Source: Virgibacillus halodenitrificans JCM 12304
GTDB lineage: Bacteria; Bacillota; Bacilli; Bacillales; Amphibacillaceae
Length of the DNA stretch: 64,000 bases
Assembly (NCBI RefSeq): GCF_001310895.1
Contig: NZ_BAZS01000010.1
Location: forward strand, 1 to 64,000
Direction: 5' to 3'
Shown: piece after piece, positions 27,998 to 37,319 of the stretch
Position numbering within the stretch: position 1 is the first letter of the stretch
Layout of the letters: each line of letters starts with the position of its first letter
Program-made: the position numbers and the translations under genes
Notes under the pieces: generated by a model
Told to the model about the DNA's origin: nothing
Database searches by the model: none
Seen by the model: the letters and a program-made list of their open reading frames with translations, nothing else

Positions 27998-29047
27998 ATG
28001 CAATTATTACAGAAAACAATTGATAGAATTGAGAGCTTGGATAAGGAATTGATGGCTAAGGCAAGAGAGAGAGTGGATAACTTGATAAAGCCAATAAACA
28101 GTCTTGGGAAGCTGGAAGAACTAGCTGTACAATTAGTTGGGATTACAAGAAATTTAAATCCTGTGTTGGATCAAAAAGCAATCATCGTGATGGCCGCAGA
28201 TCATGGGATTTACGAAGAAGGAATTTCCAGCAATCCACAAGAAGTAACCTTAGCCCAAACCTTACTATTTCCGAAAAGTGTAACAGGTGTGTGTGCTATA
28301 GGAATGCCTGCTGGAGCAAAAATAGTTCCAGTGGATATTGGTGTGAACGGAGTAATTCCAGATGATGCTGGGGTAATGAAAAGAAAAATAAAGAATGGGA
28401 CGTCTAATATGACAAAAGGGCCTGCTATGACGAGGGAAGAAGCCATTAAGTCAATAGAGGTAGGAATTGAGATAGTTAACAAGGAAGTTGAAAAAGGAAT
28501 AACAGTGATCGGAACTGGCGAGATGGGCATTGGTAATACTACTCCCAGTACCGCAATATTATCTGTTTTAGGAAATTATGCGCCTCAAGTTATAACTGGT
28601 AGAGGAGCTGGCGTTGGTGAGGGTGGTATCGCACACAAAGTGGAGACAATCGAAAAAGCGATTTCAGTAAACCAGCCAAACCCGCAAGATTCCTTGGATG
28701 TACTAGCAAAGGTAGGCGGACTGGAGATTGGCGGCATGGCAGGCGTGATGCTTGGAGCAGCCGCAAATCAGATCCCAGTAGTCGTGGACGGCTATATCTC
28801 AACAGTTGCTGCTATCCTTGCAGCTTCTATAGAGCCTAAAGCAAAGGAATACTTTATCGCCTCACATGCTTCTGCAGAAACAGGTGGACAGATGGCAAGC
28901 GAGTTTTTGGGGCTTAAACCAATGTTGCACATGGATATGTGTCTTGGAGAAGGTTCTGGGGCAGCTTTAGCATTCCCTATTTTAGATGCCGCAGTCAGTA
29001 TGCTGAAAAATATGGCTACATTTGCTGACGTCGGAATGGAGATATAA
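27998..29047 (+). CDS. cobT: Nicotinate-nucleotide-dimethylbenzimidazole phosphoribosyltransferase
   Basis: A 349-residue CobT. It activates the lower-ligand base (dimethylbenzimidazole or an analogue) with nicotinate mononucleotide, giving alpha-ribazole phosphate for cobalamin assembly. Visible are the conserved MAADHGIYEEGISSNPQEVT, the phosphate loop GTGEMGIGNTTPSTAI, and the C-terminal LGEGSGAA with the catalytic glutamate. AAGGAGA lies seven bases before ATG 27998. It is the only cobalamin gene here, directly under a B12 riboswitch, which suits salvage and remodelling of imported corrinoids. Confidence 0.95.
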   Translation: MQLLQKTIDRIESLDKELMAKARERVDNLIKPINSLGKLEELAVQLVGITRNLNPVLDQKAIIVMAADHGIYEEGISSNPQEVTLAQTLLFPKSVTGVCAIGMPAGAKIVPVDIGVNGVIPDDAGVMKRKIKNGTSNMTKGPAMTREEAIKSIEVGIEIVNKEVEKGITVIGTGEMGIGNTTPSTAILSVLGNYAPQVITGRGAGVGEGGIAHKVETIEKAISVNQPNPQDSLDVLAKVGGLEIGGMAGVMLGAAANQIPVVVDGYISTVAAILAASIEPKAKEYFIASHASAETGGQMASEFLGLKPMLHMDMCLGEGSGAALAFPILDAAVSMLKNMATFADVGMEI

Positions 29048-29082
29048 ATCACATTGAAATAAGTATGTCACCATTAGTTTAG

Positions 29083-29262
29083 TTTACAATAATCAGGCAT
29101 GTGGTATAATAAGGATAGAAAAACATAACATAGTAAAAACCTCTCCATGCTGTCACATGGAACGGTTCCAACAGACCAACCCCGACAAGAGGGGAAGGCG
29201 CCTTTTAGGAATATAATCCCTCAAGAGTCCTTGCAAAGCACATGAGGGGTTATTTTTTATTC
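29083..29262 (+). ncRNA. Antitoxin-like RNA, copy A (toxin gene truncated)
   Basis: TTTACA (29083-29088) and extended TGGTATAAT (-10 at 29105-29110) drive an RNA of about 145 bases with the family structure: hairpin AACC..TCCATG / CATGGAACGGTT, then CCCC..GGGG hairpin, then a terminator ending in GAGGGGTTATTTTTT. On the opposite strand only the last codons of the toxin (IEFIMSENKK, stop) remain. The rest is replaced by an unrelated hairpin, AAACCCCAGC / GCTGGGGTTT with a T run (29285-29323), so this looks like a solitary antitoxin relic. Confidence 0.65.
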
Positions 29263-29366
29263 TCGGACATAATAAATTCAATCAAAACCCCAGCTCTCCC
29301 TTCGAGTGCTGGGGTTTTTTTGCTTTCTTCCGTTTGCATTCCTCTCACCTTTCCTACCATCAAAAA

Positions 29367-29380
29367 TGTAAGCGTTTTAA
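29367..29380. promoter_or_regulatory. cre site upstream of the hydantoinase operon
   Basis: TGTAAGCGTTTTAA matches the cre consensus TGWAANCGNTNWCA at 13 of 14 positions, about 60 bases before the promoter. It suggests carbon catabolite control by CcpA. Confidence 0.55.
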
Positions 29381-29425
29381 GAAAAAGTTAAATATTTACT
29401 TTTGAATGAATTATTAAAAAACTCG

Positions 29426-29474
29426 TTGACAAACGAAAAATACACCACTATAATCTACCTAACACTTGTTAGGT
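29426..29474 (+). promoter_or_regulatory. Consensus promoter with TetR operator
   Basis: TTGACA (29426-29431) and TATAAT (29449-29454), 17-base spacer, a perfect sigma-A promoter. Overlapping the transcription start is ACCTAACA-CT-TGTTAGGT (29457-29474), a palindrome with perfect eight-base arms, the likely operator of the TetR protein encoded immediately after. Repression would therefore be by blocking initiation. Confidence 0.8.
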
Positions 29475-29483
29475 GGTGATGTT

Positions 29484-30068
29484 TTGAAACAAAAATTAAT
29501 TGAAGCTGCGATACGGCAGTATGCTCTATTTGGCTACGATGGGGCAACCATGAGGAGGATTGCAGATGATGTGGGAATCAAACCGGCATCTATCTATTTT
29601 TTCTATAACAATAAAGAAGCGCTGTTCATTGCTGCTTTTCAACAGCTACTCCAGAATCACTTTCAGGAAATGCAACGAATCCTGCTGGAGAATAAAGATC
29701 GTTCCGTGGAAGAGATATTTTCAGCGATGCTACATGGCCTTGTAAGTCACCATACCGGAGATAAACAAGGAACGATTGCCTATATATCACTCGTCACTTC
29801 ACCGGTACCGGAAATCAAGAAATATCTTCAACAGCATTTAAGGCATCATAATGATTGGTTGATGAATTCGCTTGGAGATGCCATGAAGGCGAGTTATCCG
29901 GCAATCACAGACAAGGAGGTAGACAAGACAATTAAGCAATACGTCCTCATAGCAAACGGGGTGTTCTGGGGCATTAACTTATACGATGGGGGAGACTTTA
30001 CAGAACAAGTCGTACTGGCTGATGAAATGATTCATACCCTATTTTTGGAATTGGAAAATAAACGATAA
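29484..30068 (+). CDS. TetR-family transcriptional regulator
   Basis: A 194-residue TetR protein. Its N-terminal helix-turn-helix reads LIEAAIRQYALFGYDGATMRRIADDVGIKPASIYFFYNNKEALF, followed by a helical ligand domain. The start TTG 29484 follows AGGTGGTGA. It heads the operon with a permease, a DUF917 protein and a hydantoinase-like protein, and its palindromic operator overlaps the operon promoter. It is therefore probably an autorepressor released by the operon's substrate or an intermediate. Confidence 0.85.
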   Translation: MKQKLIEAAIRQYALFGYDGATMRRIADDVGIKPASIYFFYNNKEALFIAAFQQLLQNHFQEMQRILLENKDRSVEEIFSAMLHGLVSHHTGDKQGTIAYISLVTSPVPEIKKYLQQHLRHHNDWLMNSLGDAMKASYPAITDKEVDKTIKQYVLIANGVFWGINLYDGGDFTEQVVLADEMIHTLFLELENKR

Positions 30069-30091
30069 CAAAATAAAAGGAGTGAAACGAA

Positions 30092-31429
30092 ATGGAAAAT
30101 AGATTTGATTTGACGGAAGACTATGAATTGGAGCCTGTTCCCCAACATAAGCGAAAGGGATGGATAAAATTATCTATTGTTTGGACAGGAGGAATCGTTG
30201 CATTATCAGCAGTTGTGTTAGGTGGAACCTTAGGTGCAGGGATGCCATTTACACAAGCAATACTAGCTTCATTTTTAGGATCTTTCATTTTGGCTGTTTT
30301 AAGTGCTTTATGCTGTGTAGTCGGTGCCAAGACAGGCTTATCGACAGCACTAGTTTCTAAGTTTGCCTTAGGTAAATATGGAGCATACGCAGTTTCCATC
30401 ATACTCGCAATTGCTTTATTTGGTTGGTTTGGTGTACAGCTTGCCTTATTTGGGTCCAGCTTGCGCAACGTATTGTTAGACGGCCTTTCTCTTGATTTGC
30501 CTGTTCTGGCATTGGTAATCACAGGTGGAATTCTAATGACTGTCACAGCTTTTATTGGCTATAAAGCTATTGAAAAACTTAGTCTGGTTGCTGTACCACT
30601 GCTTGGGATCCTGCTGATCAGTTCATTGGTCAAGGTGATGACAGGTAAATCGGTAGAATCGATTTCTCAAGCACCAATCATCGGCGATCCATTAACATTT
30701 GGTTCTGCTGTATCATTAATTATTGGCTCTCTGGCAATAGGAGCTATTATTGGACCAGATATTTCCCGTTATGCCCGTTCTACGAAAGATGCAGTGATAT
30801 CTTCCTTCGTTGGGTACTTTCTAGGATTTAGTATTGTATTAATTATCTCTATCATTCTCGCAAAAGCGACAACACAGGTTGATATTGTTGAGATTATGCT
30901 TGGCTTGGGATGGGGCACTGCCGCATTATTAATTTTAATTCTTGCACAATGGACAACAAACGATAATAATTTATATTCCTCCGCGCTAGGATTTGCCGTC
31001 ATTTTTCAGAAGGTTCCTAAATCAATTATTACTATTGCAGCAGGAGCAATTGGTACAGGAATGGCAGTATCCGGTATTTACGAAAACTTTATCCCGTTTC
31101 TAAATTTCCTAAGTGCGCTGATACCACCTATTGGGGGTATTTACGTAGCTGATTTTCTAGTGAACCGACAGAAGTACCAATTTGAAAAAATAGACCAGAC
31201 AAAAAATGTAGAACCACTATCTGTAGCTATCTGGATTATAGCTGCACTCGTAGCATTTATGACAACTGCCGCCCCAAGTGGGTTTGGTTTATTTACACTC
31301 ACAGGAGCGTCTGGGTTTGATGCATTCATTGTCGCCTTTATTTTACAATTAATTGTCGGAAAAGTGATAAAAAACAAAACAGCAACGAGTGATATAGAAC
31401 AACACGCAAAGGGAGGAAAAGTTTCATGA
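30092..31429 (+). CDS. NCS1-family nucleobase/cytosine-type permease
   Basis: A 445-residue permease with about 12 membrane helices, of the CodB-like group (GGTLGAGMPFTQAILASFLGSFILAVLSALCC, GAKTGLSTALVSKFALG, ISRYARSTKDA, QWTTNDNNLYSS). NCS1 members import cytosine, hydantoins, allantoin or related rings. Its position beside a DUF917 and a hydantoinase/oxoprolinase-like gene suggests uptake of a cyclic amide such as a hydantoin. Ribosome binding site AAAGGAG. Its TGA overlaps the ATG of the next gene. Confidence 0.88.
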   Translation: MENRFDLTEDYELEPVPQHKRKGWIKLSIVWTGGIVALSAVVLGGTLGAGMPFTQAILASFLGSFILAVLSALCCVVGAKTGLSTALVSKFALGKYGAYAVSIILAIALFGWFGVQLALFGSSLRNVLLDGLSLDLPVLALVITGGILMTVTAFIGYKAIEKLSLVAVPLLGILLISSLVKVMTGKSVESISQAPIIGDPLTFGSAVSLIIGSLAIGAIIGPDISRYARSTKDAVISSFVGYFLGFSIVLIISIILAKATTQVDIVEIMLGLGWGTAALLILILAQWTTNDNNLYSSALGFAVIFQKVPKSIITIAAGAIGTGMAVSGIYENFIPFLNFLSALIPPIGGIYVADFLVNRQKYQFEKIDQTKNVEPLSVAIWIIAALVAFMTTAAPSGFGLFTLTGASGFDAFIVAFILQLIVGKVIKNKTATSDIEQHAKGGKVS

Positions 31430-32517
31430 GATTAATAGGTAAACAGGAAATAGAAGATATTGCTATTGGTGCAGCTCTTTTAGGAACAGGTGGCGGTGGT
31501 GATCCGTACATCGGAAAATTAATGGCATTACAAGCAATTGAGGAAAATGGCCCAGTAAAATTATTAGATGTAGATGAGCTGCCAGATGACGCACTTGTCG
31601 TACCATCTGCCATGATGGGGGCGCCAACTGTGATGGTAGAGAAAATTCCAAGTGGGGAAGAGGCAGTGGGTGCTTTTGAATCATTGCAAAAATACTTGGG
31701 CAAAGAGGTTTATGCAACAATGCCTATCGAAGCAGGTGGTGTGAACTCTCTATTACCATTTGCCTTAGCAGCCCAATTGGGTTTACCCGTAGTTGACGCA
31801 GATGGAATGGGACGAGCATTTCCTGAATTGCAGATGGTAACATTTTATTTGGAAGGTGTCCCGGCAACTCCAATGGTTCTTGCAGATGAAAAAGGAAATA
31901 ACTCTGTGTTGAATACAGTAAACAACGTCTGGGCAGAGAGAATTGCACGTTCTGCAACAGTGGAAATGGGTGGCTCTGTCATGCTCTCCATCTATCCTAT
32001 GGATGGGAAAACAGTCAAACGCAGCTCCATCCATCATATTTTAAAATTAGAAGAGCAAATTGGCAGAACAATTAGAGAGGCCAAGACGCATAACTACAAT
32101 CCAATTACAGAAGTGTTAAAACTAACCGATGGCTACAAGCTGTTTCAAGGCAAGGTTGTTGATGTTGATCGGAAGACAGAAACAGGGTTCGCCCGCGGTA
32201 CGGCAACAATTGAAGGGGTGGAGGAGTATCAACAGGACGAGTTGTATCTCCGCTTTCAAAATGAACATTTACTTGCTGAAACAAAAGACAAAACATTGTG
32301 CATGACTCCTGATTTAATTGCGGTACTGGATTCAGACACCGGAATGCCCATTACTACGGAGGGATTACGCTACGGTGCCCGTTGTACGGTAATTGGCATG
32401 CCAGCACATAGTAAATGGCGAACAGATAAAGGAATTGAGACAACAGGTCCACGATATTTCGGATATGATCTGGACTATTTACCAGTCGAACAATTAGTAG
32501 AAAAGGAGGAAGCTTAA
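31426..32517 (+). CDS. DUF917 family protein
   Basis: A 363-residue protein of the DUF917 family, which habitually accompanies hydantoinase/oxoprolinase genes. Recognisable segments are IAIGAALLGTGGGGDPYIGKL near the start, MPIEAGGVNSLLPFALAAQLGLPVVDADGMGRAFPELQM, and the C-terminal YLPVEQLV. Its function is not established; a subunit or accessory role in ring opening is inferred from context. Its ATG overlaps the permease stop (ATGA), and the next gene follows one base after its stop. Confidence 0.88.
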   Translation: MRLIGKQEIEDIAIGAALLGTGGGGDPYIGKLMALQAIEENGPVKLLDVDELPDDALVVPSAMMGAPTVMVEKIPSGEEAVGAFESLQKYLGKEVYATMPIEAGGVNSLLPFALAAQLGLPVVDADGMGRAFPELQMVTFYLEGVPATPMVLADEKGNNSVLNTVNNVWAERIARSATVEMGGSVMLSIYPMDGKTVKRSSIHHILKLEEQIGRTIREAKTHNYNPITEVLKLTDGYKLFQGKVVDVDRKTETGFARGTATIEGVEEYQQDELYLRFQNEHLLAETKDKTLCMTPDLIAVLDSDTGMPITTEGLRYGARCTVIGMPAHSKWRTDKGIETTGPRYFGYDLDYLPVEQLVEKEEA

Positions 32518-32518
32518 T

Positions 32519-34090
32519 ATGGCAAACTACCGAATTGGAATTGATGTTGGCGGAACACATACAGATGCTGTCATTTTGGATGACTCCTACAATGTCATCG
32601 CACAAACAAAAGCACCAACCTCCACAGATGTCAGCAGCGGAATCTATCAGGCCTTACATGAAGTAGTAAAAACATCGAAAGTCGATGTTCGTAATATCAA
32701 CTACGCTATGCTCGGTACAACACACTGTACCAATGCTATCGTAGAACGAAAAAGGCTGAATGATATTGCCATTATACGTATTGGTGCACCAGCGACGCTT
32801 GCTATTAAACCATTGCTTAGTGTACCAGATGACTTAAAAGCAATTCTTGGGAAACATTCCTATATTGTAAAAGGTGGCCATGAATTTGATGGCAGGGAAA
32901 TAACCGAATTGGATGAGGAAGATCTCTATCGAATCGCAAATGAAATAAAAGGGAAGGTAGACTCTGTTGCTATCACCTCCGTCTTCTCTCCCGTGACAAA
33001 AAAACATGAGGAGCGGGCAGCAGAAATCATCATTGAGATTTTGGGAGATGATGTAGCCGTATCTTTATCAAGTGAAATTGGAAATGTTGGCCTGCTTGAA
33101 AGGGAAAATGCAACAATACTAAATGCTGCTGTCGTGAATGTTGCTAAATCCACAGCAGATGGGTTTATCCAAGCATTGGAGCAAGAAGGAATTGAGGCAG
33201 ATGTTTTCTTCGGCCAAAATGACGGTACACTAATGTCGGTAGAATACACCGTTCGTTACCCGATATTGACAATCGCATGTGGACCAACAAATAGTTTGCG
33301 AGGAGCTGCTTACTTAAGCAATAAATCCAATACCTTGGTAATCGATGTAGGAGGAACGACGACAGATATTGGCGTACTTGTAAATGGATTCCCGCGTCAA
33401 TCCTCTTTAGCAGTAGAAATTGGTGGTGTCAGAACGAACTTCCGTATGCCGGATATTATGTCTGTCGGACTCGGCGGTGGCACGATTATCCAGGTTCATG
33501 AAGATCAAACCTTCCAAATTGGACCACATAGTGTCGGGTACCGTCTGCAAGAAAAAGCACTGATTTTTGGAGGAGACACATTAACTACGACAGATGTTAT
33601 TGTTGGACTTGGAAAAGCAAAGCTTGGAGATCCAGCAAAAGTGGCTCACCTTGATAAAGCTTTGCTTGAAAATATCTATGCCAAGATGGTAGGCATGGTA
33701 GAGGAAGCATTGGATAAAATGAAAACAAGTGCCGAGGATATGCCAGTCATACTAGTTGGTGGGGGAAGCATCTTACTGCCGGAAGAATTACAGGGAGCCT
33801 CCGAAGTCATCCGACCAGAAAACTTTGGTGTAGCAAATGCGATTGGTTCCGCCATCTCACAGGTTAGTGGAGAAGTAGAAAAAATATTTGCCATGGATGA
33901 CCTTGGACGCGAGCAAACAATAGAAGTTGCTAAAAATATGGCAAAAGAAGAAGCAATTAATGCAGGAGCAGATCCAGATCAGCTAGTTATCGTTGATTTA
34001 GAATATGTTCCATTAGCCTACCTGCCTGGTAATGCAACGAGAATCCGGGCAAAAGCGGCAGGCGCATTGAAAAATACAGTAGGCGTTTAA
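32519..34090 (+). CDS. Hydantoinase/oxoprolinase family protein (HyuA-like)
   Basis: A 523-residue ASKHA-fold protein. Its N-terminal RIGIDVGGTHTDAVILD and internal LVIDVGGTTTDIGVLVNG are the two ATP-binding phosphate loops. HyuA-type enzymes hydrolyse N-carbamoyl or cyclic amides such as hydantoins with ATP. It is shorter than two-subunit hydantoinases and lacks a HyuB partner here, so DUF917 may take that role. It ends the TetR-permease-DUF917 operon; a long hairpin terminator lies about 280 bases downstream. Confidence 0.88.
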   Translation: MANYRIGIDVGGTHTDAVILDDSYNVIAQTKAPTSTDVSSGIYQALHEVVKTSKVDVRNINYAMLGTTHCTNAIVERKRLNDIAIIRIGAPATLAIKPLLSVPDDLKAILGKHSYIVKGGHEFDGREITELDEEDLYRIANEIKGKVDSVAITSVFSPVTKKHEERAAEIIIEILGDDVAVSLSSEIGNVGLLERENATILNAAVVNVAKSTADGFIQALEQEGIEADVFFGQNDGTLMSVEYTVRYPILTIACGPTNSLRGAAYLSNKSNTLVIDVGGTTTDIGVLVNGFPRQSSLAVEIGGVRTNFRMPDIMSVGLGGGTIIQVHEDQTFQIGPHSVGYRLQEKALIFGGDTLTTTDVIVGLGKAKLGDPAKVAHLDKALLENIYAKMVGMVEEALDKMKTSAEDMPVILVGGGSILLPEELQGASEVIRPENFGVANAIGSAISQVSGEVEKIFAMDDLGREQTIEVAKNMAKEEAINAGADPDQLVIVDLEYVPLAYLPGNATRIRAKAAGALKNTVGV

Positions 34091-34116
34091 TTAACAGATT
34101 TTTTGGATGGTGATAA

Positions 34117-34219
34117 TGAATTTCTTAACTGTCAATGGGTTGGTTTACAATCACCCGACTTTGTTAACTGAATACGGTAAGTTCCCTAATGACTTAATTA
34201 TCAATCTATTGGAAAAATA
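34117..34219 (+). other. Short open frame in a gene-poor stretch, doubtful
   Basis: Between the hydantoinase gene and the next gene (34091-34607) a short frame begins at ATG 34117, after GGTGATA, and reads about 33 codons (MNFLTVNGLVYNHPTLLTEY...) to TAA. Composition is protein-like, but there is no recognisable family and no strong ribosome binding site. It could be the tail of a decayed gene. The rest of the stretch holds the terminator below and a TTGACTG-rich leader with no clear promoter. Confidence 0.25.
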
Positions 34220-34368
34220 ACTCTTACCATGTTATAGTTTAGTGAGAAGCCGATGATAATTATGTTTAATTTATGACCAATTGGGATGTGTCGTATAGTT
34301 ACTTTACCATCCCCATATAACTAATAATTCACAACAATATCTTTAACCTACGTGTTACTGATTCGATC

Positions 34369-34457
34369 AGGCATGAGTAGATAATATGATGAAATACAGA
34401 TATAAGTACCCTATCTTTATCTGTGCTTTTCGTCATTTCTACTCATGCCTTTTTTTG
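34369..34457 (+). terminator. Long hairpin terminator of the hydantoinase operon
   Basis: An extended inverted repeat of about 80 bases: AGGCATGAGTAG at the left and CTACTCATGCCT at the right, with inner pairs (GATGAAA / TTTCGTC, ACAGATA / TATCTGT-like), followed by seven Ts. Larger than a usual terminator. Confidence 0.7.
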
Positions 34458-34607
34458 TTGTGTAAAAGGCTTCAATAAGAAATAGGAGGTTTTCTACAGC
34501 TGAATTGAATTTATAAAAAAAACACATTGACTGAAAAATCCCCCCAGCAAAAAAGCATGCAAAAAGAGAAAGAAGAGTGAGTACATACAATTCAAGGAGG
34601 ATTAACT

Positions 34608-36982
34608 ATGAATAAAAGAAACTTTTACTTAGGTCTATGTATCATAGCTATCTCCATTATATTTATGGGATGCGAAAATAAAGAAAACAGTACAAGCAAT
34701 AATTCGAACGCTGATTCAGCAGGTGAAACCGGTAGCAACTCAAGTATAGCTCGAGAAAATGTTGATCATTTTGCAAACTTATTGGATCTATCAGCAAATC
34801 CAACTAATGAAGCACATGGGGTATATGAAACAAATAAGTTTAATCATTTTTCCGATCTTGGTGCATGGCATGGGTACTATCAACCTGCGAAAGATAATAA
34901 AAAATTATTAGGCGGTTTTGCCGGGCCATTAATTGTTGGTGAAGAATATCCAGTTAACCTTTCAGATTCTATTAATCGTATACAAATTACAAATAAAGAA
35001 ACGAATGAAAAGTATGATTTAAGTAAGAGTAAGTATATTGATTTGTCATCCTATCCTGGTAGATTAGAACAAAAATATGAGCTGAGTGATTTTACGTTAA
35101 ACTTATCTTTGATTTTTGTAAGTAATCGTTCTGCCTTAATACGTACAGATATTGAAAACACTAGTGAAGAACCTTTGGAATTAAATATTTCTTGGAACGG
35201 TTCCGTTTTCGATGAGGTTATAGATGGAGATAAAACAATCGATATTGGGACAAGCCTTCAAAAAGATGAAAACGCTATACAAGTCAGTTTTAGCGAAGTA
35301 CGGGAACAATGGAACTATTTCGCTACAGATGAAGTGAAGTACTATATTTCTCACGATCAAAAAGTCAGTACTGATATAAACGGATTAACTTACAAATCTA
35401 CGTTAAAAGATCCAGTAAGTATAAAGCCAGGTGAAAAGTTTGAAACCTACACAACGGAATCTTATACGTTTACTAAAGATGAGTTTTCTGCCGAAAAGGA
35501 AAAATTATCTGATTATATGAAGGAACAAAAAGATTACTTTAAAGAAAATAATCAGAGATGGCAAGGTTATTTGGATAAAACCTTTACTGGAGACAATGTA
35601 AAAGACTTCCCAGAATATCAAAATGCAGCAGTAAAATCAATTGAAACCTTAATGACTAATTGGCAGAGCCTGCTGGAGCCATTAAACATGACGGAATAGT
35701 TCCTTCCATGTCTTATAAATGGTTTATGGGTATGTGGAGCTGGGATTCTTGGAAAGCAGATGTTGCTTTAGCAGAATTTAACCCTGAACTGGCAAAGAAC
35801 AATATGCGAGCATTGTTCGACTACCAGATTAAATCTAATGATGATGTTCGCCCACAGGATGAAGGTGCGATTATAGATGCTATCTTCTATAACCAGGACT
35901 ATTCCCGTGGTGGAGAAGGCGGAAACTGGAACGAACGGAATTCGAAGCCACCTTTGGCAGCATGGGCCGTTTGGAATATTTATGAAGCAACCGAAGATAA
36001 AGAGTGGTTAGAAGAAATGTATTCTAAATTAATGGATTACCATAAGTGGTGGTATACAAACCGTGACCATGACAATAATGGTGTTGCTGAATACGGAAGC
36101 ATGGTGAGTGAGGCCAATTGGAAAACGAATGAAGACGGCGAAATTATAAAAAGTGAAAATGGAGAACCTGTGCTTGATGACGAGGCGGTAATTGAAGCTG
36201 CTGCATGGGAAAGTGGCATGGACAATGCTACCCGCTTTGATAAGGAAGGAAGCGGTAAAGAAGATGTGGGCGTAAAAGTATTTGAAAACAAACGAAATAA
36301 TGAAGTAGTAGGCTATTCTATTAACCAAGAGTCTGTTGATTTAAATTCGTACCTGTATGCTGAAAAAGGCTTCTTGAAACTTATGGCAGTTAAACTGGGT
36401 AAAGACAAAGATGAGAAAACATTAACAGAGGATGCAGACAAACTGAAGAAGTACATCCAAGAAAATATGTATGATGAAGAAACAGGCTATTTTTATGACC
36501 TTCAAATAAATGAGGATGGATCTGAATCAAAGTTATTAGTTAACAGAGGAAAAGGAACTGAAGGATGGCTTCCACTTTGGGCCAACGCAGCAACAGATAA
36601 GCAAGCAAAAACAGTTAAAGACAATATGATGGATGAAGATAAATTCAATACGTATATGCCTTTTCCAACGGCTTCAAAAGATAACCCGAAATTTAGCCCG
36701 GATGCATATTGGCGTGGGCCAGTCTGGTTGGATCAAGCTCTATTTGGAATAGAAGCATTACAAAATTATGGATTTAATAACGAAGCAATGAAGCAAACTA
36801 AAAAATTATTTAACCACGCAGAAGGTTTAATGGGTAATGCCCCAATTCACGAAAATTACAATCCGCTTAATGGGAAAGGGCTTAGCACAAAAAACTTCAG
36901 CTGGTCAGCAGCAACCTATTATTTGTTGTATAAAAATAGTATTTTAAGTAATGATCCAACTACTCAAGATGCTTTTAAATAA
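34608..36982 (+). pseudogene. GH63 (YgjK-like) glycoside hydrolase lipoprotein, frameshifted
   Basis: The first frame starts with a lipoprotein signal (lipobox FMGC, Cys22) and the N-terminal beta-sandwich of YgjK-type GH63 enzymes. It ends at TAG after LMTNWQSLLEPL. The second frame carries the (alpha/alpha)6 catalytic barrel: GMWSWDSWK, GGNWNERNSKPPLAAWAVW, DAYWRGPVWLDQ, IHENYNPLNGKG. One missing C in the CC at 35669-35670 would read NWQSPAGAIKHDGIVPS, matching E. coli YgjK, and restores a protein of about 790 residues. Family members hydrolyse alpha-glucosides; here it would act outside the membrane. The frame break is probably recent or an error. Confidence 0.8.
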
Positions 36983-37116
36983 AAGTATAGATTTATACGG
37001 ATAATTCCTTTGAACAGGTATTTTCAGTGCTTTTTAGATAACGTTTAGTCTTTCGCTAGTATTGAAGCTAGGATATTTAATCTTGGCTAAATTGGAAAAC
37101 GATAGCTGGCGATCTT

Positions 37117-37288
37117 TTTACAACCATCCTACTGTGGTATATTAAGTATTGGTAAACATAACATATAAAAACCGTTCCGTGCTGGTACATGGGACGGCTT
37201 CCATAGGCCAACCCCATCAAGAGGGAAGGCGCACTTAGGAATAATCCCTCAGCAATGGGCTTGCACATTGAGGGGTTATTTTTATTTT
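37117..37288 (+). ncRNA. Antitoxin-like RNA, copy B (no toxin)
   Basis: Degenerate copy. TTTACA (37117-37122) and TATATT (37138-37143) with a 15-base spacer precede the family hairpin AAACCGTTCCGTG / CATGGGACGGCTT, a CCCC/GAGGG pair and a terminator ending in GAGGGGTTATTTTT. Wobble changes preserve the first hairpin. The opposite strand no longer encodes the toxin beyond an ENK-like remnant. It lies between the GH63 gene and the DUF438 gene; the remaining bases of 36983-37319 hold nothing else I can identify. Confidence 0.6.
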
Positions 37289-37319
37289 CAGCTACATTTA
37301 ATACTCGGAAATAAATCTT

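Noticed and set aside
29083-29262. Riboswitch or T-box leader for the following operon
   Set aside because: The RNA has its own terminator and related copies are antisense to peptide genes; the operon promoter lies about 170 bases further on.
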